From an uncultured Clostridium sp. (lineage in GTDB: Bacteria; Bacillota; Clostridia; TANB77; CAG-508), in contig USIO01000005.1 of the NCBI GenBank assembly GCA_900554815.1, forward strand, positions 1 to 64,000: a DNA stretch of 64,000 nucleotides. Reading direction: 5' to 3'. Shown one piece after another: positions 9,156 through 22,239 of the stretch. Each line of letters begins with the position of its first letter. The first letter of the stretch is position 1. The notes below the pieces were generated by a model that did no database searches, had not been told where the DNA came from, and worked only from the letters and a program-made list of their open reading frames with translations. A program made the position numbers and the translations under genes.

Positions 9156-9877
9156 ATGATTATTTTAAAGAAAAAAAGATTAATATTAACAGCAAACTTT
9201 ATTATTATTGCATTATTAGCATGCATATATAGCATATCAGCATATGAAGAAACACAACAAACAGTAGCATTACCTGTTTCTAATAAAGTTATTATACTAG
9301 ATGCTGGGCATGGTTTGCCAGATGAACGGAGCAATATCATCCAATGGAACAACTGAAGCTTCAATCAATCTAAAAATAGTAAAAAAGGTACAACATCTTT
9401 TAGAACAAAGTGGTGCAACAGTTATTTTAACAAGATCAGACGAAAATGGAATTTATTCTGTAGAATCTAATACATTACGAGAAAAGAAAGTCTCAGATAT
9501 GAAAAAAAGAGTAGAAATTGGAAACACTTCACGGAGCGGATATGTTTGTGTCTATTCATTTAAATAAGATTCCTCAAAGCCAGTATTGGGGATGGCAAAC
9601 CTTTTTCAAACAAAATAATGAAGAATCTATTAGACTAGCTAAAAATATTCAAAATGGATTAAATGAAACTATTCAAAAAGAAAATAAGAGAGAAAGCCTA
9701 AAAATAGAAAATAAATATTTAGTAGAACATGTAGACATACCTATTACAATAGTTGAATGTGGATTTTTATCAAACAATGAAGAAGAAAATTTGCTACAAA
9801 CAGATAAATACCAAAGTAAATTAGCATGGGGAATCTATACAGGAATTATGAACTATTGCTATGGAGTTGAAACTTAA
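9156..9877 (+). CDS. cwlD: spore cortex N-acetylmuramoyl-L-alanine amidase CwlD (2 CGGN sites)
   Basis: Zinc amidase that removes stem peptides so the muramic delta-lactam of spore cortex can form. It has an N-terminal membrane or signal segment, then ILDAGHG (zinc His), a TTEASIN segment with the Glu, SIHLNK (zinc His) and IVECGFLSN (catalytic Glu). In plain triplets the gene falls into three pieces. Skipping the C of the in-frame CGGs at 9327 and 9532 joins them, giving Gly58 (PDEGAISSNG) and Gly126 (TSGADMFVSIH). The length then becomes exactly 239 aa, close to other CwlD proteins. GAGGGA precedes the ATG. Confidence 0.88.
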
Positions 9878-9970
9878 AGTGTAAAAACATATTTTAAATT
9901 GCTTTTTTGCATAATTTTTTAAAACAAGTAAAAAATATCTTTAATTACATAAAGTAAGGAGAGATATTTT

Positions 9971-12900
9971 TTGAATGCAAAAAATAAAGAATTAATTATA
10001 AAAGGAGCATTATTAGATAAACAAAATCTATGCAATTTTTTGGAAAAACTAGCTTCCAGCCAAGTTCCACAAAACTTTTCTAAAAAGAATACATTCCCAA
10101 TTACTAGATTAAAAGCAAATTTTGAATTTATTTTAGAAACTTATATTTTACTTCAAGAACATATTAAACTAAATATTCCAATACACCCAGCAGGAGAATG
10201 GCTGTTAGATAATTTTTATGTAATTGAAGAAGTAAGCAAAATGATAGAAAAAGAACTTACTTTAAAAAAATATGTTAATTTAGTAGGAATTGCAAATGGA
10301 ACGTGGAAGGGATTTGCTAGAAGCTATGTATTAGCGAGTCAAATTCTTGCTTATACAGAAGGAAAAATATATGAACATGATTTAAAAGATTATCTAATAG
10401 CCTACCAAAATAAAAAAGAACTAACAATGGAAGAAATTTGGACATTCCCAATTTTCTTACAAGTTGCTATTTTACAAAATATTAAAGAAATTTGTGAAAA
10501 CATTTATGCAAGCCAAATCCAAAAATATAAGGTGGAAAGCATAATAGAAAGATTAGTAGAAAAAAAAGATGACCTTAATTTTAAACAAAAAGTAGTAGTA
10601 ACAGAACAAATAAAAGACCATATGAAATATCCATTTATTGAATACATGTCTTATAAATTAAAAAGATATGGAAAAAAGGCAAGCGGATATTTGGATGCTC
10701 TAGAAGAACAAGTAAATAAAATGGGAGCAACAATATCTGAAATTATTAAAAAAGAACATTTTGATATTGCTGTTAATAAAGTTACAATTGGCAACCTAAT
10801 TACTAGCTTAAAAGAAATTAATAGAATAGACTTTTTAGAAATTTTTGAAACTATTAATGGAACAAACGAAATACTAAAAAAAGATCCAGCAAATGTTTAT
10901 GAAAAAATGGATTATAAAACAAAAAACTATTATAGAGAACAAATAGAAAAAGTATCTAAAAAAACAAAAATTTCGGAGATATATATTGCTAAAACAATTC
11001 TTAGCATGGCACAAAAACAGCAGGAAGAATTAGAAAAAAATAAAGATAATTTGAGCAAAACACAATACTTAAAAAATAAGAAAAAAACGCATGTAGGGTA
11101 TTTCCTATTAGAGGACAAAAATTCTTTATATAAAAACTTAGGTACAAACTTAAAGGAATTAAGTAAAAAACAAAAAGCCAATTTATATATACAATCTAAT
11201 TTAGGCATTTCTTTATTTTTAACAATTTTATTTAGTATATTAATGTATTATAAAACTTTGAATATAAGTGTTGCAATTATTGTAGGATTATTTAGCTTTA
11301 TTCCAACTACACAAATTGCTATGAAATTAATAGACTATATTTTGCTAAAAATAACAAAGCCAACTTTAATTCCTAAAATGGATTATCATAATGGCATTAA
11401 CATAGAAGCTCCAACCTTTGTAGTTATACCAACAATTATTACAAATACCAAAAAAGTAGAAGAACTAGCACATAAACTAGAAATTTACTATTTAGCAAAT
11501 AAAAGCAATAATCTATATTTTGCCATACTAGGAGATGTAACTTGCCGGAAAAAATGAAGAAGAAAAGGAAGATAAAGAAATTATACAGTATGGAGAACAA
11601 CAAATAAAAGAGCTAAATAAAAAATATCCTTATCAAAGTTTTCCAAGATTTCATTTTCTTTATAGAAAAAGAAAATGGAATCCAAGTGAGAAGGCATTTT
11701 TAGGGTGGGAAAGAAAAAGAGGTTTATTAACGCAATTTAATCAATTTTTATTAGACCCTAAAACAAATGATTTTAGAGCCAATACTCTAACAGAAAATTT
11801 AAATAAGTTACCACATATAAAATACATTATTACACTTGATGCTGATACAAATTTAATATTAAATTCTGGCTTAGAATTAATAGGTGCAATGGAACATATT
11901 TTGAACAAACCAGTCGTAGAAAATGGGATAGTTACCGAAGGCCATGGCATAATACAACCGCGTATAGGAGTAGATTTGCAAAATAGCTTTAAAAGTGAAT
12001 TTTGCAGAATATTTGCTGGTACAAGTGGAACAGACTTGTACACTAACTCGATTTCAGACGTGTATGAAGACAACTTTGGAGAAGGAATTTTTACAGGAAA
12101 AGGAATATATAGTTTAGATGTTTTTAATGAAGTATTAAAAAACCAAATCCCAGAAAACACAGTTCTAAGCCACGATTTATTGGAAGGAAACTACTTAAGA
12201 TGCGGTTTAGCAAGCGACATTTTATTATTAGATGGCTATCCTTCTAAATACAATAGCTTTATTACAAGGCTAAGTAGATGGACCAGAGGAGATTGGCAAA
12301 TTATTAGATGGCTAAAAAAAGAAATTCCAAGAGTAAATCAAAAAGGAAACCAAATGAATCCTATTAATTTACTTTCAAAATTTAAAATAGCAGATAATTT
12401 AAGGAGAAGCCTATTACCAATTAGTATTATTACATTATTTGCTGTATCAATTTTGCTAAAAATAATTTTTAAAATACCAGTTTGGGATTTAATAATTATT
12501 GCATTAACAGCAGAATTAATTCATACAATAATTTCACTAATGGATTATATTATATTTAGAAAGGAACTAGAAGAAGGCTATATTAATGCTAATAAAAGCT
12601 TTGTGCCATTTGCAAATGGCATACTTTCAACAATTTATAGAGGAATACTTGAACTAGCATTTTTACCACATAGAGCATATGTATCACTAACATCTATTAT
12701 AAAAACAATTTACCGAATAACAATTTCAAAACAAAATTTATTAGAATGGACAACTGCAGAAGAAGCCGAAAAGTTAGCTAAAACAGACATAATATCTTAC
12801 TATAAGCAAATGATAGCTAATGTTGTAATTGGCATTATTTTTATTACATTACCAATTTTATATAATTTACCTATAAGCTTAGGAATATGCCTATATTTAC

Positions 12901-15900
12901 TAGGCCTAATATGGATAGTAGCTCCAGCTATTGCTTATAAAATTAGTATTCAAAAATCAAAAATTTACAAAATTAATTTATTGTCAGAAGAAGAAAAGGA
13001 GCATTTACTAGAAATTGCAGGAAAAACTTGGAACTTTTTTGCAGAAAATATGAATGAAACAAATAATTATTTGCCGCCAGATAATTATCAATCAGATAGG
13101 AAAGAAAAGATTGCACATAGAACTTCTCCAACTAATATAGGACTTGGAATATTAGCAACTATTTCTAGTATTGACTTAAAACTAATTAATTTAGAAGAAG
13201 GAACTAGCCTACTGCAAAAAGTAATTAATACCATTGAATATTTACCAAAATGGAATGGCCATTTATATAATTGGTATGATACACGTACGTTAGATGTGAT
13301 GATGCCAAAATATGTTTCAACTGTAGATAGTGGAAATTTCGTTGGATATTTATTTGTACTAAAACAATTTTTAATTGAGGTTTTAGAACAAGGAACTTGG
13401 AATGTAGAAAACAACAAAAGTAAAAAAGTAATTATAGATTTATTAGATAAAATAAACCAAATAATTTGTAAAACAGATTTTTCTAAATTATATGATGACA
13501 AAAAAAGATTATTTTCTATTGGTTTTAATGTAGAAGAAAATAAACTAACAGATTCTTATTATGATTTACTAGCTTCAGAAGCAAGACAAACAAGTTTAGT
13601 TGCAATTGCAAAAAAAGATATATTACCAAAACATTGGACAAGTTTAAGTAGAACTTTAACAAGTTTTAATAAGTATAAAGGCTTGGTTTCGTGGTCTGGA
13701 ACAGCATTTGAATATTTAATGTCTAATATTAATGTAAAAAAATATGATGGTAGCCTTTTAGATGAATCATGTAAATTTATGATAATGTGCCAACAAGAGT
13801 ATTGCCAAAAACTACGGAATACCATGGGGAATTTCAGAATCGGCTTTTAACTTAAAGGATTTAAATAATAATTACCAGTATAAAGCATTTGGCATTCCAT
13901 GGTTAGGCCTAAAAAGAGGATTAGCAGAAGAAATGGTTGTTTCTAGTTATGGAAGTATGCTCGCATTACCAGATTATCCCAAAGAGGTATTAAAAAATTT
14001 ACAAATTTTAGAACAAAACAAAGTACTGGGGGAATATGGGTTATATGAATCTATTGATTATACACCATCTAGACAAAAAAATGGAGAAAAGTTTAGTGTT
14101 GTAAAAACTTATATGGCACATCATCAAGGACTAATATTGGCATCAATCAATAATTTATTTAAAGATAATATATTACAAAAAAGATTTATGAAAAATCCAG
14201 AAATAGAATCAGTAGATATTTTATTACAAGAAAGAATGCCAGCAAATGCAATTTTAACAAAGAAGAAGAAAGAAAAGGTAGAAAAAATTAAACAAAACAA
14301 ACAAAATTCTTATGGAGGACGAACATATACTAAAATAGAAGAGAATAAAATAAATACTAATGTAATATCAAATGATAAATATACAATTTGCATGGACCAG
14401 AATGGGAAAGGATTTAGTAAATATAAAAATATTTTAATTAATAGATTTAAATCTACAGCAGATTATGAACAGGGTATATTTTTTTATATTAAAAATATTA
14501 AATCAAAAAGAATATGGTCATTAGCAAGGCTAAAATTTTTGAATAAACCAGATAAATACAAAGTAACTTTTATGCCAGATTCTAACCAGATTGATAGAAC
14601 GGATGGAAACATACAGTCAAAAATGAAGGTAACAGTTGCTCCTAATGAACCAGTAGAAATTAGAAGCATTCAACTTAACAATATAGGAAATCAAGAAGAA
14701 GTGCTAGAAGTGTCAGCATATTTAGAACCTGTATTATCAACTATGACCCAAGATTATGCACATCCTGTATTTAATAACTTGTTTTTAAATTTTGAATATA
14801 TACCAGACTTAAACACAATTTTAGTAAAACGAAATAAACGTGGCATTCAGGAAAAAGATATGTACCTAGCAATTAATTTAAACTCAAGAGAATATTTAGT
14901 TGGTGACATTGAATATGAAATTGATAAATCAAAATTAAATGGAAGGTGCAATATTAATATACCTAATATGATTGCTAATTCAAAACCATTTTCAAATCAA
15001 ATTGGTTCTAATACAGAACCCACAATTGCAATTAGAGCTAGTGTAAAAATAGCACCAAAAGAAAAGACTAGTTTTAACTTAATTTTAGCTGTATCTGAAA
15101 ATAAAGAAGAAGTAATTCAACTAATTGAAAAATATAAAAGCGAAGAGGGAATAAAACAAGTATTTGAATTATCTAGAGCTAGACTAGAAGCAGAAAATAG
15201 ATATTTAGAAATTAGTATGGAAAATGAAGAAGTCTATCAAAAACTACTGGGATATTTACTATTTCAAAATTATCTAAAATCCTTATATATAAAGAAACTA
15301 CCAAAAGAATTATATACTCAGGATTCATTATGGAAATTTCGGAATATCTGGAGATGACCCAATTATTTTAGTTAAAATTAAAGATGTAAATGATTGTGAC
15401 ATGATTACAGAATTATTAAAAGCAAAAGAATTTTTTAATATGAAAAATATAGCAGTAGATATTGTTATTTTAAACGAAGAAAAAAATGTTTATGAACAAT
15501 ATGTAAAAGAAAAAATAGAATCAGAAATATACAATAAACATATGGAATATCTTATAAACAAACATAATGGCATTTTTATACTAAAATCAAATGAAATGGA
15601 AAAAAGTGATATTAGAACATTAGTATTTAGAGCAAACGTTATGCTAGATGCAAGCAAAGGTCGCATCCGGAAATCAACTAGAAGAGGAAGAAGAAGAGTA
15701 TGAACAGAAAAATAAAAAGATAGGGTTAGAAACACCTAATATTATTATAGCAAAAGATGAACAATATAACCCAATTAACTTAAAAATAGAAAATTTGAAT
15801 TACTATAATGAGTATGGAGGATTTCAAAAAAATACGAATGAGTATATTTTAAAAGCAGGTAGAAGAGATAAGCTACCTACAGTATGGAGTCATATATTGG

Positions 15901-18177
15901 CTAACGAAAATTTTGGAACTGTTGTTACAGAAAATATGGGAGGGTTTACATGGTGCAAAAATAGTAGGCTAAATAGAATAACGGCATGGAACAATTCGCC
16001 ATGCCAAGACATCCCATCTGAAATTATTTATCTAAAAGATAAAGAAACAGGAAAAGTATGGTCAACTAGTAATTTTATTACAGAAGATAGCGACTGTGAA
16101 ATAACTTATGGATTTGGATATGCAAAATATAATAATATTTGTAATGATATTATAAGTACAACAGAAATTTTTGTGCCACAAAAAGAAAATATAAAAATAA
16201 ATATTTTAAAACTAAAAAATACCATTGCCGGAAAAAGAAACTTAAAATTACTATACTATATTAAACCTGTTTTAGATGAAGATGAAATAAAATCAAATGG
16301 ATATATTGGAATCGAAAAAGAAGGAAATATAATATATGCAAAAAATTATGGAGCAAAAGACTTTGAAAGTATTTCATATATTGGAACTAATGAAAAAATT
16401 ATATCATATACAGGAAACAAAGACTTTTTTATAGGAAGCGGTACAATTAAAAATCCGGAGGGCATTCACAAAGTAACATTGGATAATAGTAATGGACTAG
16501 GAATGAATTCATGTATAGCTTTCGAAATTAATGTTGAATTAGACGGATTCGAAAGTAAAGAAATTAGTATTTATATAGGACAGGAAAATTCATTATTAAA
16601 GGTAAAAGAAACTGCAGAAAAATATGAAAAACTAGAGAAATGCCATGAAGAATTAAAAAATATTAAACAGTATTGGTATGAACTATTAAACAGAATACAA
16701 GTAAAAACACCAGTTGAATCAATTAATATTATGTTAAATGGCTGGACAGTATATCAAACAATTTCCAGTAGGCTTTTAGGAAAAACTGGATACTATCAAT
16801 CTGGAGGCGCTACTGGTTTTAGAGATCAATTACAAGACACAATGGGAATAAAGTATATTGATAGCTCTTGGATGAGAAAACAAATACTAATTGCGGCATC
16901 TCATCAGTTTATAGAAGGAGATGTTTTGCACTGGTGGCATGACGAAACAAAAAGAGGAATTAGAACTAGGTTTTCAGATGATTTACTATGGCTACCTTAT
17001 GTTGTATGCGAATATATAGAACTAACTGGAGATAATAAAATATTAGAAGAAGAAATTCCTTATCTACAAGGAGAAACATTAAAAGAAAATCAAGACGAGA
17101 ATTATGATATATATTTACCTTCTTCTATTATAGGAACAATTTATGAACACTGTAATAAATCGATTGAAAAAAGCCTAAACTTTGGAGAGCAAGGGCTCCC
17201 CAAAATTGGGAGCGGAGATTGGAATGATGGATTTAGTACAGTAGGGAATAAAGGGAAAGGACAAAGCGTATGGTTAGGATTTTTCTTATATAATATACTA
17301 AATAGAATAATTCCAATATGTGAAAAAAAAGACGACAAAGCAAGAATTGAACTATATAGAAAAAAAATTGAGGAACTAAAAAAATCATTAAATACAATTG
17401 GATGGGATGGAAGATGGTATAGAAGAGCATTTACAGATGAACGGACAAATCTTAGGAAGTGCAGAAGCTGAAGAATGCAAAATAGATAGTATTAGCCAAA
17501 GCTGGGCAACAATTTCTGGCGCAGGGGATAATGACAAAAAATATATATCTATGGAAAATTTGGAAAACCATTTAGTAGATAAAGAAAATCAAATTATTAA
17601 ATTATTAGATCCGCCATTTGAAAATAGCTCTTTAGAACCAGGATATATAAAAAGCTACTTGCCAGGAGTAAGAGAAAACGGAGGACAATACACACATGCA
17701 GCCATTTGGGTAATAATTGCTCAAACATTGTTAGGACTGGGCGAAAAAGCAACAGAATACTTTACAATGATTAACCCAATTGAACACACAAGAACTAAAA
17801 CAACAGTAAATAAGTATAAAGTTGAACCATATGTAATTCCAGGGGACGTATATGGCATAGGAAAACTTGCTGGAATGGGTGGATGGACTTGGTATACTGG
17901 CTCTAGTGCATGGTATTTTAAAGCTGGAATAGAATATATACTAGGACTAAAAATTGAAAAACAGGAATTGAAAATAGAACCTAATATTCCTAGTAATTGG
18001 AAAGAATATAGTATTCGCTATAAATTTGGAAAAACAATTTATTCTATTAAAGTAAAAAATCCAAATGGAAAAACAAATGGAGTAAGTAAATTCTTACTTA
18101 ATGGAAATCAAATAGAAGAAAAGAAAATCAAAATAATAGATGATGGAAAAATTAATGAAATAGAAATTGAAATGTAA
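9971..18177 (+). CDS. cyclic beta-glucan synthase family GT84/GH94 protein, 2733 aa (5 CGGN sites)
   Basis: Giant NdvB/Cgs-like enzyme. The N-terminal part is helical and leads to membrane segments (about residues 410-450). A glycosyltransferase core has IITLDADTN and later RLSRWTRGDWQ. More membrane segments follow (about 820-1010), then a glucoamylase-like domain with YGSMLALPDYP and YMAHHQG, then a C-terminal GH94 phosphorylase with GSGDWNDGF (catalytic Asp) and LGSAEAEEC. Plain triplets give six fragments. Skipping the C of CGG at 11546, 13815, 15340, 15668 and 17442 joins them, giving Gly526, Gly1282 (GIPWGISES), Gly1790 (GISGDDP), Gly1899 and Gly2490. The result is exactly 2734 codons. 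The start is TTG with AAGGAGAG. Expected product: a cell-envelope beta-glucan, or oligosaccharide phosphorolysis. Confidence 0.88.
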
Positions 18178-18178
18178 A

Positions 18179-18215
18179 AAATAAGGTCAAGTTTTCTTAA
18201 CCTTATTTTTTTCTA
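18179..18215. terminator. bidirectional terminator between convergent genes
   Basis: AATAAGGT and ACCTTATT pair around a short loop with A/T runs on both sides. It ends the glucan synthase on the plus strand and the cohesin gene on the minus strand. Confidence 0.65.
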
Positions 18216-18217
18216 TA

Positions 18218-19062
18218 TTATAATATCTTAAACTTAACATAAGAAATAATTCCAACAACAGCTGTTAATATGATAATGCCAAGGATATTTGAACTACCAG
18301 CATATGGAAGATTTCCATTAACTGATGTGTTTTTATTATCGTTATTGTTGTTATTACCATTGTTGCTATTACCATTATTGTTATTGCCATTGTTGTCATC
18401 ATTATTGCTGTCATCATTATTGTTATCATCATTGTTGTTGCCATCATTATTGTTATCATCATTGTTGTTGTCATCATTATTGTTATCATCATTGTTGTTG
18501 TCATCATTGTTGTTATCATCATTGTTGTTGTCATCATTGTTGTTATCATCATTGTTGTTATCATCATTGTCGTTGTCATCACTACTGTTACCATCATTAA
18601 TAGCAATTTCTAATTCAGAAGATGTTCCTTGAACTTTTACTAAATCTCCATTTACTCCTATTATATTAGTTAAAGTAATTGTAGTAGATGTTTCGCCGAG
18701 TACTTTCATTTATTTTAAATGTAGCAATAGCTGTTGTACCAGAAGTATCTCCTAAAGCATCTTTAGTATTAGCAACTATTCCGCCCTTCATTTTCCATTA
18801 CTTCCCAATTATCACTTGTAAAAGAATTTAAAGTTAGAACATTTGCATCATATACTATTTTAGCTTGATATCCAACAATACCAGTTGAATCTGATACATT
18901 TGCCAAATCAATTGCAACAGATAAAGTATCTCCTTTATTATAAGCTGTATTATCTGCTTTTAGATTTAAACTAAAAGTAGAATTTTCTGCATATGCCCTA
19001 GTAGACAATAAACTTACTATTAATAATAGTATTAACATAAAAGACATTTTTTTTACTTTCAT
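18218..19062 (-). CDS. cohesin-domain surface protein (2 CGGN sites)
   Basis: 280 aa. A signal peptide (about 1-25, ending YAEN) is followed by a cohesin-like beta-sandwich (about 26-150) with LSVAIDLANVSD, GIVGYQAKIVYDANVLTL and TTAIATFKI. A long Asp/Asn linker made of DDNNN repeats comes next. The C-terminus has a sortase-like LPYAG, a hydrophobic helix and a basic end. Two in-frame CGGs, at 18783 and 18698 on this strand, break the frame. Skipping their C gives Gly94 (ENEGGIVANT) and Gly122 (ESTGETST) and exactly 281 codons. It lies 41 nt downstream of a dockerin gene on the same strand, so the two are probably an operon and possibly binding partners. Confidence 0.8.
18335..18590. repeat. 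15-bp coding tandem repeat (DDNNN)
   Basis: A minisatellite of GATGAT/AACAAY units inside the cohesin gene encodes the Asp/Asn linker. Unit variants (DDSNN, DGNNN, NGNNN) appear at both ends, as in an array that grows and shrinks by slippage. Because the unit is 15 bp, length changes keep the frame. Confidence 0.85.
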
Positions 19063-19103
19063 AAAACTAATCCCTTTCTATATTTTTCTTTTGGTTTAAA
19101 TAT

Positions 19104-21124
19104 TTATTTTAATGACTCTAAAATTTTTCTTTTTAGTATAATAATATCAGCAATATCAATAGAGTTATCATCATTTAAATCTGCTAAAGCTTGCTTAGCA
19201 TCTGGCAAAATCCATTCTGTTTTACTTCCAGCTATAACATGCCTTTTCAACATAATTAAATCTACTATATCAACTATATTATCCTCATTTAAGTCACCTA
19301 ACAAATTATCAGTAGACCTTGACTTTGTACATCCACAATTTTCAAAAGTACATTTGCTAATTTCTGTTGTGCTATTAACTGGAGCCCATGCGCCAAAACT
19401 ATGTGCTTCACGAGAATCTGTTTTAACATTATCACACCATGAACATTTTAACCAATGAAAATATTCATTCCATTGAGTCACAGTATAATTATGTTCTCCA
19501 GAAAAACAAGCTTTAGAATTACATGTAGTACAATTTCCACCTTCTCCGTATTCATGTGCTTTTGTAGAAGAATATTCGCAACCATCTAATGTACATCTAG
19601 CCACATGTGTTCCATCAAAATTATCCTCATAATTACCTAAAGTATGAGCTGTGAGTGAATTATCTTCTACTGCGCCACATATAGAACATTTTTTCCAATG
19701 CTTTTCATCATCATAACCAACTTCGGAAAAATTATGTGAACAATTTTCCTGTAATTCATTTGTTGCTGTACATCCAGGCACGGTACAATTTCCATCTGCT
19801 CCAAAAGTATGTGCTTCTATTTTAGAATAAGAACAAGCATTAAATGTACAAGCAACTGAGTGAGTGCCAGAAGTTCCGCCATTATCTACTGCATTTCCTA
19901 AAGTATGTGTTTGCTCACTATTTTCTTCTTTTTCTCCACATTTAGAACATTGTCTCCAATGAATATAATCATCATATCCAACAACAGAAAAATCGTGATC
20001 ACATGTACTTGAATTATCTACAAGACCAGAGCCATCACTACTTCCAGTAGCAGAATCTCCGGTACCAACCACTACCTCCACCGCTAGAACCGCCACCGGC
20101 CACTACCGGCTGCCACCACTGCCACTACCGACCGCCACTATCAGCAGAAGTAGTATCATTAATTACTAATTCACCAAATGTACAATTTTGTGGATCTTCC
20201 CAATTTTCGCCGTTCCCATGTACAATAAGCAGAGGTTCCACAATACTCACAATAATAATAAGCAAAATTATCATCATGACCGCCTGGCAACCAATGGTGA
20301 TATCCTCTTACTGCTAATTTACTAGGGCAACGGTTTTTAGGATTAACAGCTTCTTCTTTTGTTCTTCCACAAGTACTACAAGTATACTTTTTAACATCTA
20401 CTGTTGCTATGTCGTAATAACTAAGACCTGGTATCGTTTCAACTATTGGTTCTCCCCATTCGTGAGGAGAAAAAATAACCCCATTGTTAAGAGTAGAATC
20501 GGCACGACCGCATCTTGAACATACTTTCCAGTGATAAGAAGCAGTACTTCTATATTTTGTAAAATCATGATTATCAGGGTCAGCTCTTCCTATAGCTTCC
20601 CAAGTCTTGATCCCACAATAAGAACACTTTTTCAAAACATTAGCAGGTTGTATACAAGTAGCAATTGGAACATAATTTGCTTTTTCATCTTCAGTCATAT
20701 CTTTTTCTGCAATAGTTATTGAAAAATCATGCTCAACAGGGATGTGGATAAATTCACCATGAAATGAGTTCTTACATACATCACAAAGTTTGTAGCAGTG
20801 TTGATTATCTAACATTTCTTCTCCAAATTGAATATTTAAACTAGAAAGTTTTTCCTTATAATCGGAAAGTTTAAAATAGTTTGTTGAACAATCTTCAATT
20901 TCCATTTCGCTACATCCTGGATACGTACATTCTCTATAATGCTTTTGAGTTTCAGAACTTGACTCATAAAGATACCATTTAGAAAAAGTATGCTCATGAT
21001 CCTCAACCTCTTCAGTAGCAGAAGATGGACTGGATTTTGCTATAATAAAAATAAACAATAGTAAAATACATAAGCAAAATACTAAAAATAAAATTAATTT
21101 TCTTCTTTGTTCCTTTAAATTCAT
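19104..21124 (-). CDS. dockerin-domain surface protein with Cys/His repeats (5 CGGN sites)
   Basis: 671 aa. An N-terminal membrane anchor (about 10-30) is followed by many repeats of a zinc-ribbon-like unit (HxxxW..CxxCG and CTFxxC). A Gly/Ser linker lies near residues 330-354. The C-terminus is a type I dockerin: two calcium-loop segments, LGDLNEDNIVDIVDLIMLK and LADLNDDNSIDIADIIILK. Minus-strand in-frame CGGs at 20212, 20130, 20108, 20098 and 20061 each need a one-base skip, giving Gly305, 332, 339, 342 and 354. The result is exactly 672 codons. Four of the five sites fall within 70 nt in the Gly linker. The likely partner is the cohesin protein encoded just downstream. Confidence 0.8.
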
Positions 21125-21400
21125 AAAAAAACTCCTTTTATATAAAACAAGTATAACATATAAGAATTACAATTATATTACACCTTTCTTACATTTAAGT
21201 TACAATCTAAAATAATTATACCACACCATTATGTAAAAATAAAGGGGAAAATAGATAATTACAAAGATTTTAACTTAAAAATAAACATAGTAATAAAAAA
21301 TATAAAAAATAAATAAAAAAGTAAAATAAAAACTTGTACAAAACTATAATATATGATATATTTTATGTATAATAATAAAATTGAAAGGGGTAACTCTTTA

Positions 21401-22129
21401 GTGGAAAATATAGAAACAGAAAGAAAAAAGACTATTTTAATAGTAGATGACGAAAAACCAATTGTAGATATATTAGTTTATAATTTGCAAAAAGAAGGGT
21501 ATGATACACTAGAAGCAAATGATGGATTAACTGCAATTGACATTGCACTAACAAATAAACCAGACCTAATTTTGTTAGACATTATGCTACCAAAAATGGA
21601 TGGATTATCTGTATGTAAAAGAATAAGGCATTCATTAAATGTTCCTATTTTAATGCTAACAGCAAAAGATGAAGAAATCGACAAAATATTAGGCTTAGAA
21701 TTAGGTGCAGATGATTATGTAACAAAACCATTTAGTGTAAGAGAACTAATGGCAAGAATAAAAGCAAACTTAAGAAAAGTGGAGATAAATTTAAACGAAA
21801 AAGAAGACGATAATTCAACACAAACAAACAAAATAAAAGTTGGAGAATTAGAACTTGACTTAGATAAATTTGAAGCAAAAGTTAGCGGAAAAGTTATGGA
21901 TTTAACTTTAAGAGAATTTGAAGTTCTAAAATATTTAGCAACACAACCGGGCCAAGTAGTAACAAGAGAAACTTTACTAGAAAAGGTATGGGGATACGAA
22001 TATTATGGAGATATAAGAACAGTTGATGTTACTGTAAGAAGAATACGAGAAAAAATAGAAAAAGATACTGCTAATCCTAAAATATTAATGACTAAAAGAG
22101 GGGTTGGGTATTATATTGCTTCAAAATAA
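21401..22129 (+). CDS. OmpR-family response regulator
   Basis: 242 aa transcription factor of a two-component system, in the PhoP/WalR group. The receiver domain has ILIVDDEKP, the phospho-acceptor in LILLDIMLPKMDG, LTAKDEE and DDYVTKPFS. The C-terminal winged helix has LTLREFEVLKYLA, WGYEYYGDIRTVDVTVRRIREK and GVGYY. I start at the GTG at 21401 because AAAGGGG lies the right distance upstream; the frame is open back to 21353. The kinase gene follows after a hairpin. No in-frame CGG. Confidence 0.88.
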   Translation: MENIETERKKTILIVDDEKPIVDILVYNLQKEGYDTLEANDGLTAIDIALTNKPDLILLDIMLPKMDGLSVCKRIRHSLNVPILMLTAKDEEIDKILGLELGADDYVTKPFSVRELMARIKANLRKVEINLNEKEDDNSTQTNKIKVGELELDLDKFEAKVSGKVMDLTLREFEVLKYLATQPGQVVTRETLLEKVWGYEYYGDIRTVDVTVRRIREKIEKDTANPKILMTKRGVGYYIASK

Positions 22130-22173
22130 AACTATTCAATAAATAAAACAAAACTAAATTTTTCGTGACGTAA

Positions 22174-22200
22174 GGGTCGCTATTTATAGCGACCTATTTT
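22174..22200 (+). terminator. hairpin between regulator and kinase
   Basis: GGTCGCTA / TAGCGACC stem with a 4-nt TTTA loop followed by TATTTT. It lies between two genes of one operon, so it may be an attenuator that lowers kinase expression relative to the regulator. Confidence 0.5.
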
Positions 22201-22239
22201 AATAAAAAAACATTAAAAAATAAACTGTGGGGGACATAG

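Noticed and set aside
18335..18590. CRISPR-like array
   Set aside because: Units are contiguous 15-bp coding repeats without spacers, and no cas genes are present.
18265..18632. Long ORFs in other frames over the cohesin linker repeat
   Set aside because: They are low-complexity shadows of the 15-bp repeat; only the Asp/Asn frame joins a signal peptide, cohesin domain and anchor.
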